Below are positions 23,283-33,636 of a DNA stretch of 64,000 bases, in pieces. The notes under the pieces were generated by a model that did no database searches, was not told where the DNA came from, and saw only the letters and a program-made list of their open reading frames with translations. Both the position numbers and the translations under genes were made by a program. Position 1 is the stretch's first letter; every line of letters begins with the position of its first letter. Origin of the DNA: Gautieria morchelliformis (Eukaryota > Basidiomycota > Agaricomycetes > Gomphales > Gomphaceae); the NCBI GenBank assembly GCA_015179125.1, contig WHVA01000241.1, forward strand, positions 62,001 to 126,000. The letters run 5' to 3'.

Positions 23283-23441
23283 ATGACATGCGAGCATCAT
23301 AGAAAGCTTCACCCCCACACTCTCAATCGCATGCTTACATTACTGTATTCCCCAAACATACCGATCGAATAGATATAGACTTCTTTTATTGCTCACAATG
23401 ATTATGTAAGAAGAGGCCAAAATGTTTGTTGTGTGACGCTC

Positions 23442-24205
23442 ATGCCCAGATCATGGGCACAGCTGAGGGCAGCGACGCGCCAGCATCTCTCTAGGGCCAC
23501 CGTGGCGAAAACGGGACGAGTGGCCTTTACCGTGACCAAGGTCGGATCTCATGTACATGATTTATATTGGTTTGCAGCTCACGCGTCTCAGTGGCTATGT
23601 GTATTTCATCTTTTCGCGGAGAACGTCGGTGGGCCTCGCTTTGTACGTGTTCTACGCGGCTTGCACAGGCCAGTTTCAAATTCCCAATATGCATAAGGTC
23701 CAGGGCCCCTCGATGTTACCGACAATGCATGTGTCAGGCGACCTGGTCCTGGAGGACACACTGTCGCGTCGTCTGTCCCCGCCACGGATAAATCGAGGCG
23801 ACCTCGTCACTCTTCTATCCCCACTGGAGCCGACGAGGACGGTATGCAAGAGAGTTATTGGCCTGCCGGGGGATACCGTATGTGTCCATCCCGACAAAGC
23901 AATCCAGTTTAGACGACCTACTTCCGGGAAGGAGTCTGACCGGGAAGGCGACGGGACGCCAGCGCAGCATGAACCCGAGGAGCTGCAGCATGTGCTTGTT
24001 CCAGAAGGTCATATCTGGATTTCAGGCGATAACCTGGCCAATTCTAGAGATTCAAGGGTATACGGCCCCATCCCAATTGCTTTGGTACGAGGGAGGATTG
24101 TGGCTAGAGTAAGTCTTTCAATAGCATTCCAGCGCCTGAATAACGCCCTACCAGCTGTATCCTTCGCCGCAGTGGTTCCATGACCCAGTGGTGTACATAG
24201 ACTGA
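23442..24205 (+). CDS. IMP1: Mitochondrial inner membrane peptidase subunit Imp1
   Basis: This is an S26-family signal peptidase that cleaves sorting signals of proteins delivered to the intermembrane space. The start at ATG 23442 gives a basic N-terminus (MPRSWAQLRAATRQHLSR) followed by a hydrophobic segment around WFAAHASQWLCVFHLFAENV. Intron 23629-23668 (40 nt) joins it to GQFQIPNMHKVQGPSMLPTM, where the Ser of GPSM is the nucleophile. RTVCKRVIGLPGD carries the catalytic Lys, and GDNLANSRDSRVYGPIP is box E. Intron 24109-24154 joins to LYPSPQWFHDPVVYID, with TGA at 24203-24205. An insertion of about 35 charged residues lies between the Lys box and box E. The assembled length, about 225 residues, is slightly longer than yeast Imp1. 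Confidence 0.87.
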
Positions 24206-24779
24206 CAAACTACAGTAGAAAACGAAAACGAAAGAAACGAAAGAAACAGCCTTACACTGGGAACGCTACAAGTACATGGAAACCAAGAACAATATAACAA
24301 ATTCTACTAAGATGGACAATTTACCTTCACCTGCAGAACTTCTTATTGTATTCTGCTATCTCCAGCCTCTTGCCCGGATTCGTGATCTTTCACGAAACAA
24401 GTAGTAGAAGAATGGTGACACATACCAATACTCAGTCTTCACGGTCCCTCTGCAAGTGAGAAGATCAATCTTGCGCTACATTGAGAGTTTCAGTGAAATC
24501 TTGACTGCGAATGATTAGAGCACTCACTCTATCAAAAGACGAGTATCCAGCTGCCAGAGGGTTAAGTATTAATGGGGGTCAATCGGATATTGATTGAACA
24601 CCTAGTACAAGCATAAGATGGGTTGGGAATTCCCGGCAGCAGCCAAACCACACTGCACATCGCCTTCAGATCTTAAAAGTATGTGGTAATTGATCGCGTA
24701 ATGCTTCTGACAGCCTACATACTGTTATAACCACTCGTAATCACGAAGGATTCGGCTTATAATATTTCAGCAATGCTTG
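24206..24779. other. A/T-rich spacer at the gene/transposon boundary
   Basis: No gene, tRNA or LTR edge is visible. It begins with an A-rich run of GAAA/CGAAA units after IMP1 and grades into degenerate retroelement sequence near 24780. Confidence 0.4.
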
Positions 24780-25640
24780 TATATGGGCTTCTAATATCAT
24801 GTGAGCATTTGACTTCTCCACCAGCTTTAGATCAAAATACAAGGCAATCACTTTGGCAGAGCTCAGCGATGCAAAGCCAAATCATTGTGCTGGAGCATGG
24901 ATGCAAGCATGTAAAAGTCAACAAAAACCAAGTTGCCTTGTGATTATCCTTCATGATGAGGTTTCGAGCTCAATCTTGGCATCTGCAACCTGATTGTAGG
25001 GGCCAAAGTTCAAGTAAAGCTCTTCCATGAATGCTGTAATCCAAGGCCCATATGGGCTCGTTAGTGGGGTTGTCAGCAAGGTAGGGCTCAAAGTAATCAA
25101 GAGCCCTTCCTTTGAGGAAGGACAGAATGTAGTTCACTTTGCAGAACCATATCGGAAAGCATGGGGTTTAGCACAGAAATTCAACATGCACTGGAGAAGA
25201 AATCTTTGGAGCTTCTTCGAGTCCAAGCCATCAAATTGGTTGGGTTCCCAGAGTTTAGCTTTTGAGTTGTGGCCTTCTCCTCCACCACCAAGTCCATTGT
25301 CAGTGAGCCTTTCCAAAGTGACGAGCATACACCCAACCTGTTCCTCACCATTTGCTGCTGCATCCAGGTTGGGGTTAGGTCTTGGGGCATTTGCATTGGG
25401 ATCAGATTGGTGCTCAGAACCAGAATCATCACCTCCATTGTTACTTCCACCACCAGGATCACTTGGTTCCAGGGGCTCGGTGTGTGGCTCATTGGGAACC
25501 TTGCTGATATCCCCTGCATGGCACTGATGACTCATCTCTGAGGTACAGGTGGAACTGGCGGGGGGTTAGCATAACTGTGACCGAACGGGGGGTTTGCTGG
25601 AATGTTTGAAACACTTTGTGCACGACGGGCCTCTATCATT
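24780..25640 (-). pseudogene. Degenerate Ty3/gypsy gag (relic G)
   Basis: On the minus strand, a gag-like frame runs from about 25600 downward. It has a Pro-rich start, an Asp/Gly/Asn-rich segment (EPSDPGGGSNNGGDDSGSEH) and then the capsid-like core: LWEPNQFDGLDSKKLQRFLL, then CMLNFCAKPHAFRYGSAK, then KVNYILSFLKGRALDYFEPY. After that the frame shifts; a second frame carries FMEELYLNFGPYNQVADAK, and stops follow. This is the gag of a common basidiomycete gypsy family. It is an old truncated copy with at least one frameshift and several stops; no pol follows. Confidence 0.75.
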
Positions 25641-25893
25641 GGTGTGATTTGGCTACCTTCGACATGGGTGTAAAACATGTGATTGGCATATCAAACAGTG
25701 TGGAGAGTTCTGATATACTGTTAAGATTGTAAGTTGTACTTGGACTTGGCCCAACATGAGGGTCGATCCAAAGTTTGGAACAGGGGGCTTGGTTCAACTT
25801 GGTAGGTTGCGCCCACTCAGTGTTGTGCCCTAATTTCAGGATTGGGTTTGGCTTCAAGTCAAAGTTTGGGAAGATATATCAGATAGAGGAGAC
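25641..25893 (-). other. Probable leader/LTR remnant of relic G
   Basis: This sits just upstream (minus strand) of relic gag G and contains a TAACAGTAT stretch also seen in relic E near 27797. It ends at the target duplication of the solo LTR at 25894, which was inserted here. Nothing coding is visible. Confidence 0.35.
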
Positions 25894-26353
25894 TGTAAGG
25901 GCAACCCTGGCTGGTTGTGGAGATCACACTACCACACAACTGACAAGGGGAAATCCAAAGTATGTATAAATGAACAGAGTATACAAGAGAGGGGATTCTC
26001 ACCTGACAAGGGGAAATCCAAAGAGAAAAGTCTAAGGACCCCCAATGTCAGCGAGCCTGTATTATACTATGCTGCGCAGCCAGGGACAACACTTGGCACC
26101 CGCCATCAACCCTGCATCCTCCTGACCTCCCTGACCCTTGATCGACCCTTGATGCCACCTATTACGTGAGTTGCTTGATTTCCGACACTGTTCTGAGAGT
26201 GGAAGTCGGAAATTGGAGTGGAACTGGAAAGGCGAACAGAACTGGTGGAAGTTCTCCCAGAAGCGGAATCATTTCTGAAAGTGGAGGTGGAGATGGAATC
26301 GGAACTGGGTGTGGTGTCGGAACTGGAAATGGAAAACAGGGTGTCCCCTGACA
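25894..26353 (-). mobile_element. Solo LTR of family C, minus orientation
   Basis: 460 bp from TGTAAGGG to CCCTGACA, an inverted copy of the LTR at 46689-47167 (shared blocks include the GGGGAAATCC repeats and the GTTCC/TTCCG-type simple repeat). It is flanked on both sides by GAGAC (25889-25893 and 26354-26358), a perfect 5-bp target duplication, so it is a genuine insertion reduced to one LTR. Confidence 0.85.
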
Positions 26354-26699
26354 GAGACTGAGGTGTGAGGATCTAGGTTGATATCAGAACTGAGGAAATA
26401 GCGTACACAATGGGGGGTTCATATACAAAAATCAGGAAGTGGAAAGAGGGGATCAATGCCCAGATCAATCAGATAAGAAAGATAAGGGGATGATCATCAG
26501 GAATGGAACAGAACTAGCTAAGAAGGGAAGTCAGGTGTAAAAGGAAGAACTGAGGAAACATGAGTTAAGCTGAGGGTTCCCAAGCAAGTGCCAAGGCTGA
26601 GGCCTTGGGACCGGACTCAGGAACAGGTCTCAACACAATCTCTAAGAACAGAGCACCTCAACCAAGTGAGACCAGGATGACTGTAAAGAAGGTGATTCT
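26354..26699. other. Retroelement-derived spacer
   Basis: Purine-rich sequence, probably the upstream part of relic G split by the solo LTR. No open frame or repeat with a partner in the window was identified. Confidence 0.3.
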
Positions 26700-26960
26700 T
26701 AGAGGGGGGGGGTGGGTGCACAAGACCCCACTGTATAGTTAGTGTGTGGGAACTGTCTGGCGATTCCCCATCTTAATCTTTACTTGTCACCGTCACTACA
26801 TAGCAACTGAATAATCACAAACTGGTCGAATTCAGTGTGCCCTTGTGATAAACACAGGTATTAAGCCACACCAGTTCCACCTTTTGGAACTTCCTGCAGT
26901 GTCTTGAAAAAGACTGCTGTGCAGATGGCAATTCGCCATCAAAGGCACTGTTGCCGTGAT
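26700..26960 (+). repeat. Diverged family-B LTR with purine tract and leader
   Basis: A run of G's (AGAGGGGGGGGGTGGG) is followed by CCCACTGTATAGTT and TGTGTGGGAAC, then CACTACATAGCA, and after the LTR-like part CACCTTTTGGAACTTCCTGC. These align with the family-B LTR (34937-35150) and its downstream leader, but with large deletions. A polypurine tract upstream plus leader downstream on one LTR suggests recombination between elements. Confidence 0.5.
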
Positions 26961-27120
26961 GTTTTCATTGCAGGAACACTTCTTTGACAGTAGCACATCC
27001 TTGCACTACTGTCTGGACACGGTGTATGATGACATGGATTGCCATCTCAATGCTCTTGAGATGGGCCTGCATGATATTGCAGCAATCCTCAGTGGCTGAA
27101 CAACATCCCTCCGGGGCATA

Positions 27121-27345
27121 TGTAAATACCCTATTTACCTGCATTGCCCTTAAGGCAATGCATGCTGCTGGACAGATTAGCTAATGCCAGTGGATCCTTG
27201 TGGATTACTGTATAGTTCTTTCATGGGAACCATGCGGCAGTTCCCCAGATCATCTTATCTTACACTGTCACTACGTAGCACATGGAATAACCACATTTTG
27301 GTCAAGTTCCGCTTGCCCTTGTGATACAAGGTCCTAAATTAGTTA
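27121..27345 (+). repeat. Diverged family-B-like LTR relic
   Basis: It starts TGTAAATACCCTATTTACC and shares with the B LTR ACTGTATAGTT, GGGAACC, CACTACGTAGCA, TTGGTCAAGTTC and CTTGTGATACAAGGTCCTAA. It is clearly older than the other copies. No coding sequence is attached. Confidence 0.6.
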
Positions 27346-27469
27346 GTTACTCCATTTGTTATAGTTACCTCTGCTTGTTCTGGAATCACTTAGTCTTGCC
27401 CCATTACTTGTTGATCCAGCTCTTTGTATAAAAATATAAATAAAGAATTTTTTATTAAGCTTTTTGATA

Positions 27470-28121
27470 TAATCTGCTCATGTATGCTCTCTGTTTCTGC
27501 AATCAGATAATTAACTTCAAAACATTATTCCCTTTGCTCTGTCTTCTGTTCTTAGCACAGTGAGCTTGCAAAACCTCTATCTCTCTGCTCTTCCGACCCT
27601 TTGTCTTTGACTTTCCAACCTCTGACCTCCAACTTTTGACTTAGCTCGATTCTTGAACTCTTTGCTACCTCTGCCTCTTCTGACTTCCTACTTCTGTTCC
27701 GAAATACTTAGGATGACAGTTCATTGGGGCCACAACGCATAAGTTGGAGCCGCAGTCCTTTTCAGATCCGACTTCCGGGATTCCCAATACATAACAGTAT
27801 TATCTGATTCCCACCCAATAACTATCACTATGCCTCCTCGTACAACAGTTACCTCAACCTGTGCAGGAGCTGTTGAAGCTCTCTCTTATTATGGAGCACT
27901 AAGGTCCACAGCATCACCAAGACACACCGGTACTTCTAGCTAGCTCTCACCTCAATCCTGATCTGTTTACTGACGATTTTCTGCCTAGCCACATCGAAGA
28001 TGTTTCTGGTGCTAATCCCAGTGATCCTGGCAATGATGGAAATCACTCAAGCAGCAGTAGCGAACATGGCTATGCCATCCTGACACTCAGCACCCCCTCC
28101 ACCTCCTCCAGGTCCAGGTGG
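27470..28121 (+). pseudogene. Relic E: LTR end and start of gypsy gag
   Basis: 27470-27790 matches, in reverse complement, the block at 34582-34936 (for example GGTCAGAGGTTGGA against GGTCGGAGGTTGGA, and GGCTCCAACTTATGCGTTG against GGCTTCAACTTATGTGTTG). After AACAGTATTATCTGATTCCC a gag-like frame starts with ATG at 27831 and soon decays; the later segment PSDPGNDGNHSSSSSEH resembles the Asp/Gly/Asn-rich part of relic G. Element A is inserted at 28122. No function remains. Confidence 0.5.
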
Positions 28122-28454
28122 TGTCAGGGTTCACGCGTTTCCTTCCACAAGTTTCTATTTCCTTCCATGAGTTTCCGTCACCTTCCGTCAGTTTCCATAA
28201 CCTTCCGTCACCTTCTGTCACATGTCACATTCCATCACATGTCACATTCCGTCACATTCCGTAACCTTCTACAAGTTTCCATCTCCCCTATTATGTAAGC
28301 CTTGCCAGCGCTATAAGACTGTAGCCCGTGTGGTGGTGTTTCCTCAGCTTGATCTCTGAGGATACCCACTACACAGTTGGTCATTGTCCTAGTATCGGCT
28401 CTTATCTCCTTGAGTATCTTTGGTTGTGGCTTCGTCATTAGTGTTGCCCTCACA
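28122..28454 (+). repeat. 5' LTR of element A
   Basis: TGTCAGGG...CCCTCACA, 333 bp. The U3 part is an array of degenerate TTCCRTSA-type units (CTTCCGTCA, CATTCCGTCA and so on) up to about 28275, then TATAAG at 28312-28317. The sequence downstream of the TATA box is the presumed R-U5. Confidence 0.95.
28312..28355 (+). promoter_or_regulatory. TATA box and predicted transcript start of element A
   Basis: TATAAG at 28312-28317 is followed 34 nt later by AGCTTGATCT (28346-28355). The latter is the exact complement of the 10 bases that follow the LTR, placing the predicted RNA 5' end at 28346. The same arrangement exists in the 3' LTR and in copy D. Confidence 0.65.
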
Positions 28455-28456
28455 GA

Positions 28457-28466
28457 AGATCAAGCT
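28457..28466 (+). other. Predicted self-priming primer binding site, element A
   Basis: AGATCAAGCT begins two bases after the LTR end and is the perfect reverse complement of AGCTTGATCT at 28346-28355. No match to a tRNA 3' end (TGG...) is seen. Tf1-type chromoviruses prime reverse transcription with the 5' end of their own RNA, and this layout fits that. Confidence 0.65.
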
Positions 28467-28515
28467 CATAGGACGACCCCACACACTTTTCTTAACTAGC
28501 CTTCATCTCAGCCTA

Positions 28516-29619
28516 TGGCAGACCAACTCCCAGACGCATACTGGGACGCCCTGGTGACCATGGGCCATTTCTTCGAGGCCTCCTTTCCAGCCAAGCACAG
28601 CAGTTGCAGCAACTTCAACTGCAGAATCAGGAACTGCACAATCAGATTGCTAACGTTCACGACCACTTAGCCAATGCTGCCACCAACGCTGCTGTTGCTG
28701 CTGCTCAAGCCCTTGCGCCCTCAGTACCTCACAGTGTCCCTCCATCTACTCGCTCTATCAAAGCAGCAGAACCGGAGAAGTTCAATCGAGACCGTGCAGA
28801 GACTGAAGGGTTTATCAGGTCTATCAAGTTGTCCATCGCTGTCCAGCCAGCATCCTTCCCAGATGAACGCACAAAGATCCTATACGCTCTTTCCTTCATG
28901 ACGGGAGGCTCTGCGGAGATATGGGCACACAACGAGACACAGGCTGTCATTGATGGCACCTCTATATCCACTCTGGAGGGGTTTATTAAACGTGTGGAGG
29001 AGGCATTTGGTGACCCAGATCGTGCCAGAACGGCTCGCACTAAGCTGCATGACCTTAGGATGGTGTCAGGAATGTCGGCAGATGAATACACGGCTCAATT
29101 TGAGATCCTGGCAGGCAGGACAGGCTTTAAAATGATGAGGCACTCGAGGATGCCTATGCTCGTGGCCTTCCAGCAGGTATCCTTGACAAGATCCACGCCC
29201 AGCCCTTTCTTCCATCCAACCTCAAAGCCTGGAAGGAAGCAGCCTGTCAGATTGACCGCAATCATCGCCGTCTGTTAGAGGTCAGGAAGGCACAGACACC
29301 TCATGTCCCTAATCGCCCTCCTCCTGCCCGACCACTCCACACTCCTGCTATGGCTCCTGTTGCCACAGCATCACCCAGTAACGCGACACCTATGGACATT
29401 GACTCATCCCGCCGCCGCACCGAAACACGAACCTGCTACAACTGTAAGAGACCTGGTCACATTTCACCAGACTGTCCTGAACCTCGCAAGCCACGAATCC
29501 GTGCAAACCTCACAGAGGCAGACATTGCAGCAATTGTCTCTAAATCTGTAGCAGCGGCGATAGAGGAACGCAAAGAGAAGGTGGAAGCCCCTGTCCAAGG
29601 GGAAGGAAAGGGTTTTTAG
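28516..29619 (+). pseudogene. gag of element A, two frameshifts
   Basis: Gag forms the virus-like particle. It starts MADQLPDAYWDALV (ATG 28516). Compared with copy D, one base is missing near 28555, so the reading shifts to a Gln-rich coiled segment (QQLQQLQLQNQELHNQIANV). The capsid-like core follows: AEPEKFNRDRAETEGFIRSI, then FPDERTKILYALSFMTGGSA, then LHDLRMVSGMSADEYTAQFE. Near 29129 two extra A's (TTTAAAATGATG against TTTAATGATG in D) shift the frame again. The last part has the zinc knuckle CYNCKRPGHISPDC and ends EGKGF with TAG at 29617-29619. Without the two indels it would be about 365 residues. Pol starts in the -1 frame at this stop. Confidence 0.88.
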
Positions 29620-29649
29620 GCCAGTCAGCGGTGAAAGACATGCCCCGCT
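29610..29649 (+). promoter_or_regulatory. Probable -1 ribosomal frameshift site, gag-pol of element A
   Basis: The heptamer G_GGT_TTT (29610-29616, written in gag codons) is of the X_XXY_YYZ type and lies directly before the gag stop TAG (29617-29619). Slipping back one base enters the pol frame, which is open from here into VKDMPRSTNRF. A small stem, AGCGG (29627-29631) with CCGCT (29645-29649), starts 10 nt after the heptamer. Confidence 0.6.
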
Positions 29650-32600
29650 CGACGAATCGGTTTTCAGTTCTCGAAACATGTACAATAGGGATCACAGGCG
29701 ATATGATGCAGCCTTCTCCTATCCCTGATCGAACTGAAACCAAACCAGCCATGCCGAAAACCCAACCCATCGCTCCAGTTGCTAATGCAAACCTTCCAGT
29801 CCCTCTATATGTCCGTACTGCTGACCTCCGCCGATGCACCAAAGTACCTCTCAAGGTCCACTCCGTTGACACAGGGCATCCACTTGCAATTGACTCCCTC
29901 CTTGACAGTGGTGCTACAGGGATGTTCATCGATGTGGAGTTTGTGAGGGAACACAGGCTTCGGACCCGCCCCCTACCCCGTGCCATCCCCGTCTACAATA
30001 TTGATGGTACCCCAAATGAGGCTGGCTCAATCAAGGAAGAAGTCGACCTCATTTGCACCTTTGGGGATCATACGGAACGTGCCACATTCTCTGTCACGAG
30101 CCTTGGACGACTTGCCATCATTCTTGGTCACACATGGCTTGTTGAACACAACCCAGAAGTTGACTGGCGTACAGGAGATGTGAAGATGACACGCTGTCCC
30201 AAGTCATGTGGGGGCAGACCTGTTGTCAGAGGGCCCACAGTCGAAACTGTTCCAGAAGAGAGTGTAAATCAAGAGGAGGTTCCCATACAGCACACCCGCT
30301 CCCTACTTGAGGAAGGAGACAGGACCTTTGTCATCTTTGTGAATGAGAGTCCTGAAATGATTGGCACAGGCCGGACTGTCTCCCAACAGCTTGCTGAACG
30401 GGCCAGCAAGTCTGCACCAGTCAGATCCTTCGAGGACCTTGTCCCTAAACCATACCAGGAGTTCAAGGATGTGTTTTCTAAGGAGTCATTTGACCAACTG
30501 CCTCCTCGAAAGCCCTGGGACCATGCAATTGAGCTCACTCCAGGTGCACAACCCTTCAGCACAAAGGTTTACCCAATGTCACCGGTTGAGCAAAGGGAAC
30601 TGGATAACTTCCTTGAGGAGAACCTGAAGAGCCATCGTATCCGTCCCTCCAAGTCACCTATGGCATCTCCAGTCTTCTTTGTGAAGAAAAAGGACGGCAG
30701 TCTTAGATTTGTGAAAGACTACCGAAAGCTCAATGATATAACAATCAAGAATGCCTATCCTTTGCCCCTTGTTCCAGACATCATGAATAAGATTGCTGCT
30801 GGAAGGGCTAAATACTTCACAAAGCTTGACATTCGCTGGGGATATAATAATGTACGCATAAAAGAGGGAGATGAGTGGAAGGCAGCCTTTCGGACAAATA
30901 GGGGCCTGTATGAACCTCTAGTCATGTTCTTTGGACTCACGAACAGCCCAGCAACCTTCCAGACGATGATGAATGACATCTTCAAGAGTCTCATCGATGA
31001 AGGGGTTGTGGTGGTGTTCATGGACGACATTCTCATCTTCACAGAGTCGCTTGAAGAACATCGTAGGATTGTACGACGTGTCCTTGAAATCCTCCGGGCC
31101 AACAACCTGTACCTCAAACCTGAAAAATGCCTATTTGAGCAACTAGAGGTGGAGTATCTCGGCCTCATCCTCTCTCAAGGACAGGTTGCCATGGACCCAG
31201 TCAAGGTTGCAGGGGTGCGGGACTGGCCAATACCACGTAACGTCACTGAAGTCAAATCATTCCTTGGTTTCATCAACTTCTACCGTAGATTTGTGGAAGA
31301 CTTCTCACACATTGCAAAGCCCCTCAACCAGTTGACAAAACAGGATGCCCAATGGTCTTGGGATCCAAATGGCCCAGAGCAAGCATCCTTTGACAAGCTC
31401 AAACTCCTCATCACCTCAACACCGATCCTTGTCCTCCCTGATCAAGACAAACATTTCCGTCTTGAAACAGATGCCTCAGCCTATGCCACAGGAGCAGTAC
31501 TGTCCCAGCTATGTGATGATGGCAAATGGCGGCCTGTGGGGTTTGTCTCCAAAAGCCTCAATGATGCTGAACGCAACTATGCCATCCATGACAAGGAGCT
31601 TCTTTCTGTGATTCGGGGATTAGAGGAATGGCGCCACATCTTAGAGGGAACGAAGCACAAGATTGAGATTCTCAATGACCATCAGAATCTCACCTACTTC
31701 CGCACTGCACAAAACCTGAACTGTCGTCAAGCACGCTGGTCACTCTACCTCTCTCGCTTTGATTTTGAGCTGATCCATCGTCCTGGTCGTCATTCAGCCA
31801 AGCCTGATGCACTCTCACGACGCGTGGATCATAAGCGGGGGGAGGAAGACAACCAAAATCAAGTCTTACTTACCCCTGACTTGTTCCACATCAAGGCGAA
31901 TCCCCCAGAGGCTGGTGCGCAGTTAGTCCCAGGTGAAGGTGATGCTGTCCTCAATCGAGTAAGGAACTGTGTAGACCGGGATGAAAAGGTTGTCAAGGCT
32001 CTCAAAGAACTGGGCTCCTCTGGCAATTTACGAGGAGAAGAGTGGTCTGAACAGGATGGGCTTGTCCTCTATCACAACAAAGTGTACGTGCCGCTTGATG
32101 CAAAACTACGACATGACATAGTGAAAGCGCACCATGACATGCCTCTCACCGGTCACCCTGGTCGTTGGAGAACCACTGAACTAGTTGCTCGGAGTTACTG
32201 GTGGCCTGGGATGGGACGTTACATTGCAAAATATGTGAAGGCCTGTGACCTGTGCAACCGGACAAAAACCTTCCCTGCTTCTCCCATTGGCAAGCTTCTA
32301 CCAAACCGTATCCCAGACCGTAGATGGCAGGTTATGTCTGTTGACTTGATTGTAGAACTGCCTACCAGTCATGGTTATGATGCTCTCCTTGTTGTTGTCG
32401 ATCGCCTCTCAAAGCGTGCACATGTCATTCCCACCACTTCAGATGTAACTTCAGTGGGAGTTGCCTGACTCTTCCGTGATCATGTTTGGAAACTTCATGG
32501 GCTCCCTGAAGAAATCATCAGTGATCGAGGCACACAGTTCATCTCCCAGTTCATGCGTGAACTGAACAAACTTCTTGGTGTCAAAGTCGCTGCCTCTACT

Positions 32601-33530
32601 GCTTATCACCCCCAAACTGATGGACAGACTGAAAGGGTTAATCAGGAGATTGAGCAATACCTTCGACTATTCATCAACCAGCGTCAGGATGATTGGTTCG
32701 AATGGATATCCTTGGCCGAGTTTGCCTATAACAACCGAATCCATGCCTCAACCCAGACTACACCCTTCATGTTGGACAGTGGCCAACATCCAAGGCTGGG
32801 ACTGGAACCAGTCCGGGAAACTCGACTCGAGGCCCTGGATGAGTTCACAACACGGATGGAAGCGGCCACGAGAGAAGCTCGTTCAGCCCTGTCCAAGGCA
32901 GCAGAGGACATGGCACACTTCTATGACGTGCACCATAAGGCAGCCCCAGTTTATAAGCTTGGTGACAAGGTCTGGCTCAATGCACAAAACATCACAACCA
33001 CTCGCCCAATGAAGAAGCTAGACCACAAGTGGCTAGGTCCCTACACGGTTAATAAGGTGGTCTCACGAAATGCCTATGGTCTAAATCTTCCTGCATCCTT
33101 TGGTCGCACACATCCAGTGTTCTCTGTCGTCCTGCTTCGGCCATATGAAGATGACCCAATTCTTGAACGTCATGCCCCTCCAACCCCCCCCCCTGTCATA
33201 CGGGATGGAGCCGAAGAATATGAAGTTGAAAGGATTCTAGACAGCAGGATGTTCCGTGGAAGGTTGGAGTATCTCGTGCGCTGGAAGGGCTATGGAGCTG
33301 CCGACGATCTCTGGCTACCAGCAAAAGATGTCTCTGGGGCAAAGCGACTCATTAAGGAATTTCACCGGCAGAACCCAGAGGCACCTCAGCGTATCTCAGC
33401 AGCCACATACATGTCCCTCCCTTTCCAGAGATTTCAGAACTTCACAGAACCTTCCAGGCAAACTCTCTTTGACTGGACAGCAGGCAGGGCTTCTACTCAT
33501 AATGTCAAGGGTCCGGGACCCCAAAGATAA
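29631..33530 (+). pseudogene. pol of element A with chromodomain, one in-frame TGA
   Basis: One long frame in family order. The aspartic protease has SLLDSGATGMFIDVEF near residue 90. Reverse transcriptase has TKLDIRWGYNN and the catalytic box VVFMDDILIF near residue 463. RNase H has RLETDASAYATGAVLSQ near 607. The integrase zinc finger (HHDMPLTGHPGRWRTTE with CDLCNRTK) is near 830-890, followed by the integrase core with MSVDLIVELP and SDRGTQFISQF. The C-terminal chromodomain is EEYEVERILDSRMFRGRLEY then LVRWKGYGAADDLWLP. The frame is broken once by TGA at 32466-32468, in integrase between VGVA and LFRDHVWKLHG, where an Arg CGA would fit. All other catalytic residues I checked are present. 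The stop is at 33528-33530. It is expressed from gag by a probable -1 frameshift. Confidence 0.92.
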
Positions 33531-33636
33531 GCGATATCGGCCTCCGCCTAACCAATTCATTCCGATAAGCTATATATCCCCTCTCCACCTGTGACCGCTC
33601 GCTTCCACTGCATCGACCCCACCACATCCATCAACC

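Noticed and set aside
24206..28121. Search for tRNA or rRNA genes, an origin, or a host gene between relics.
   Set aside because: No cloverleaf, rRNA block or recognisable exon could be supported.
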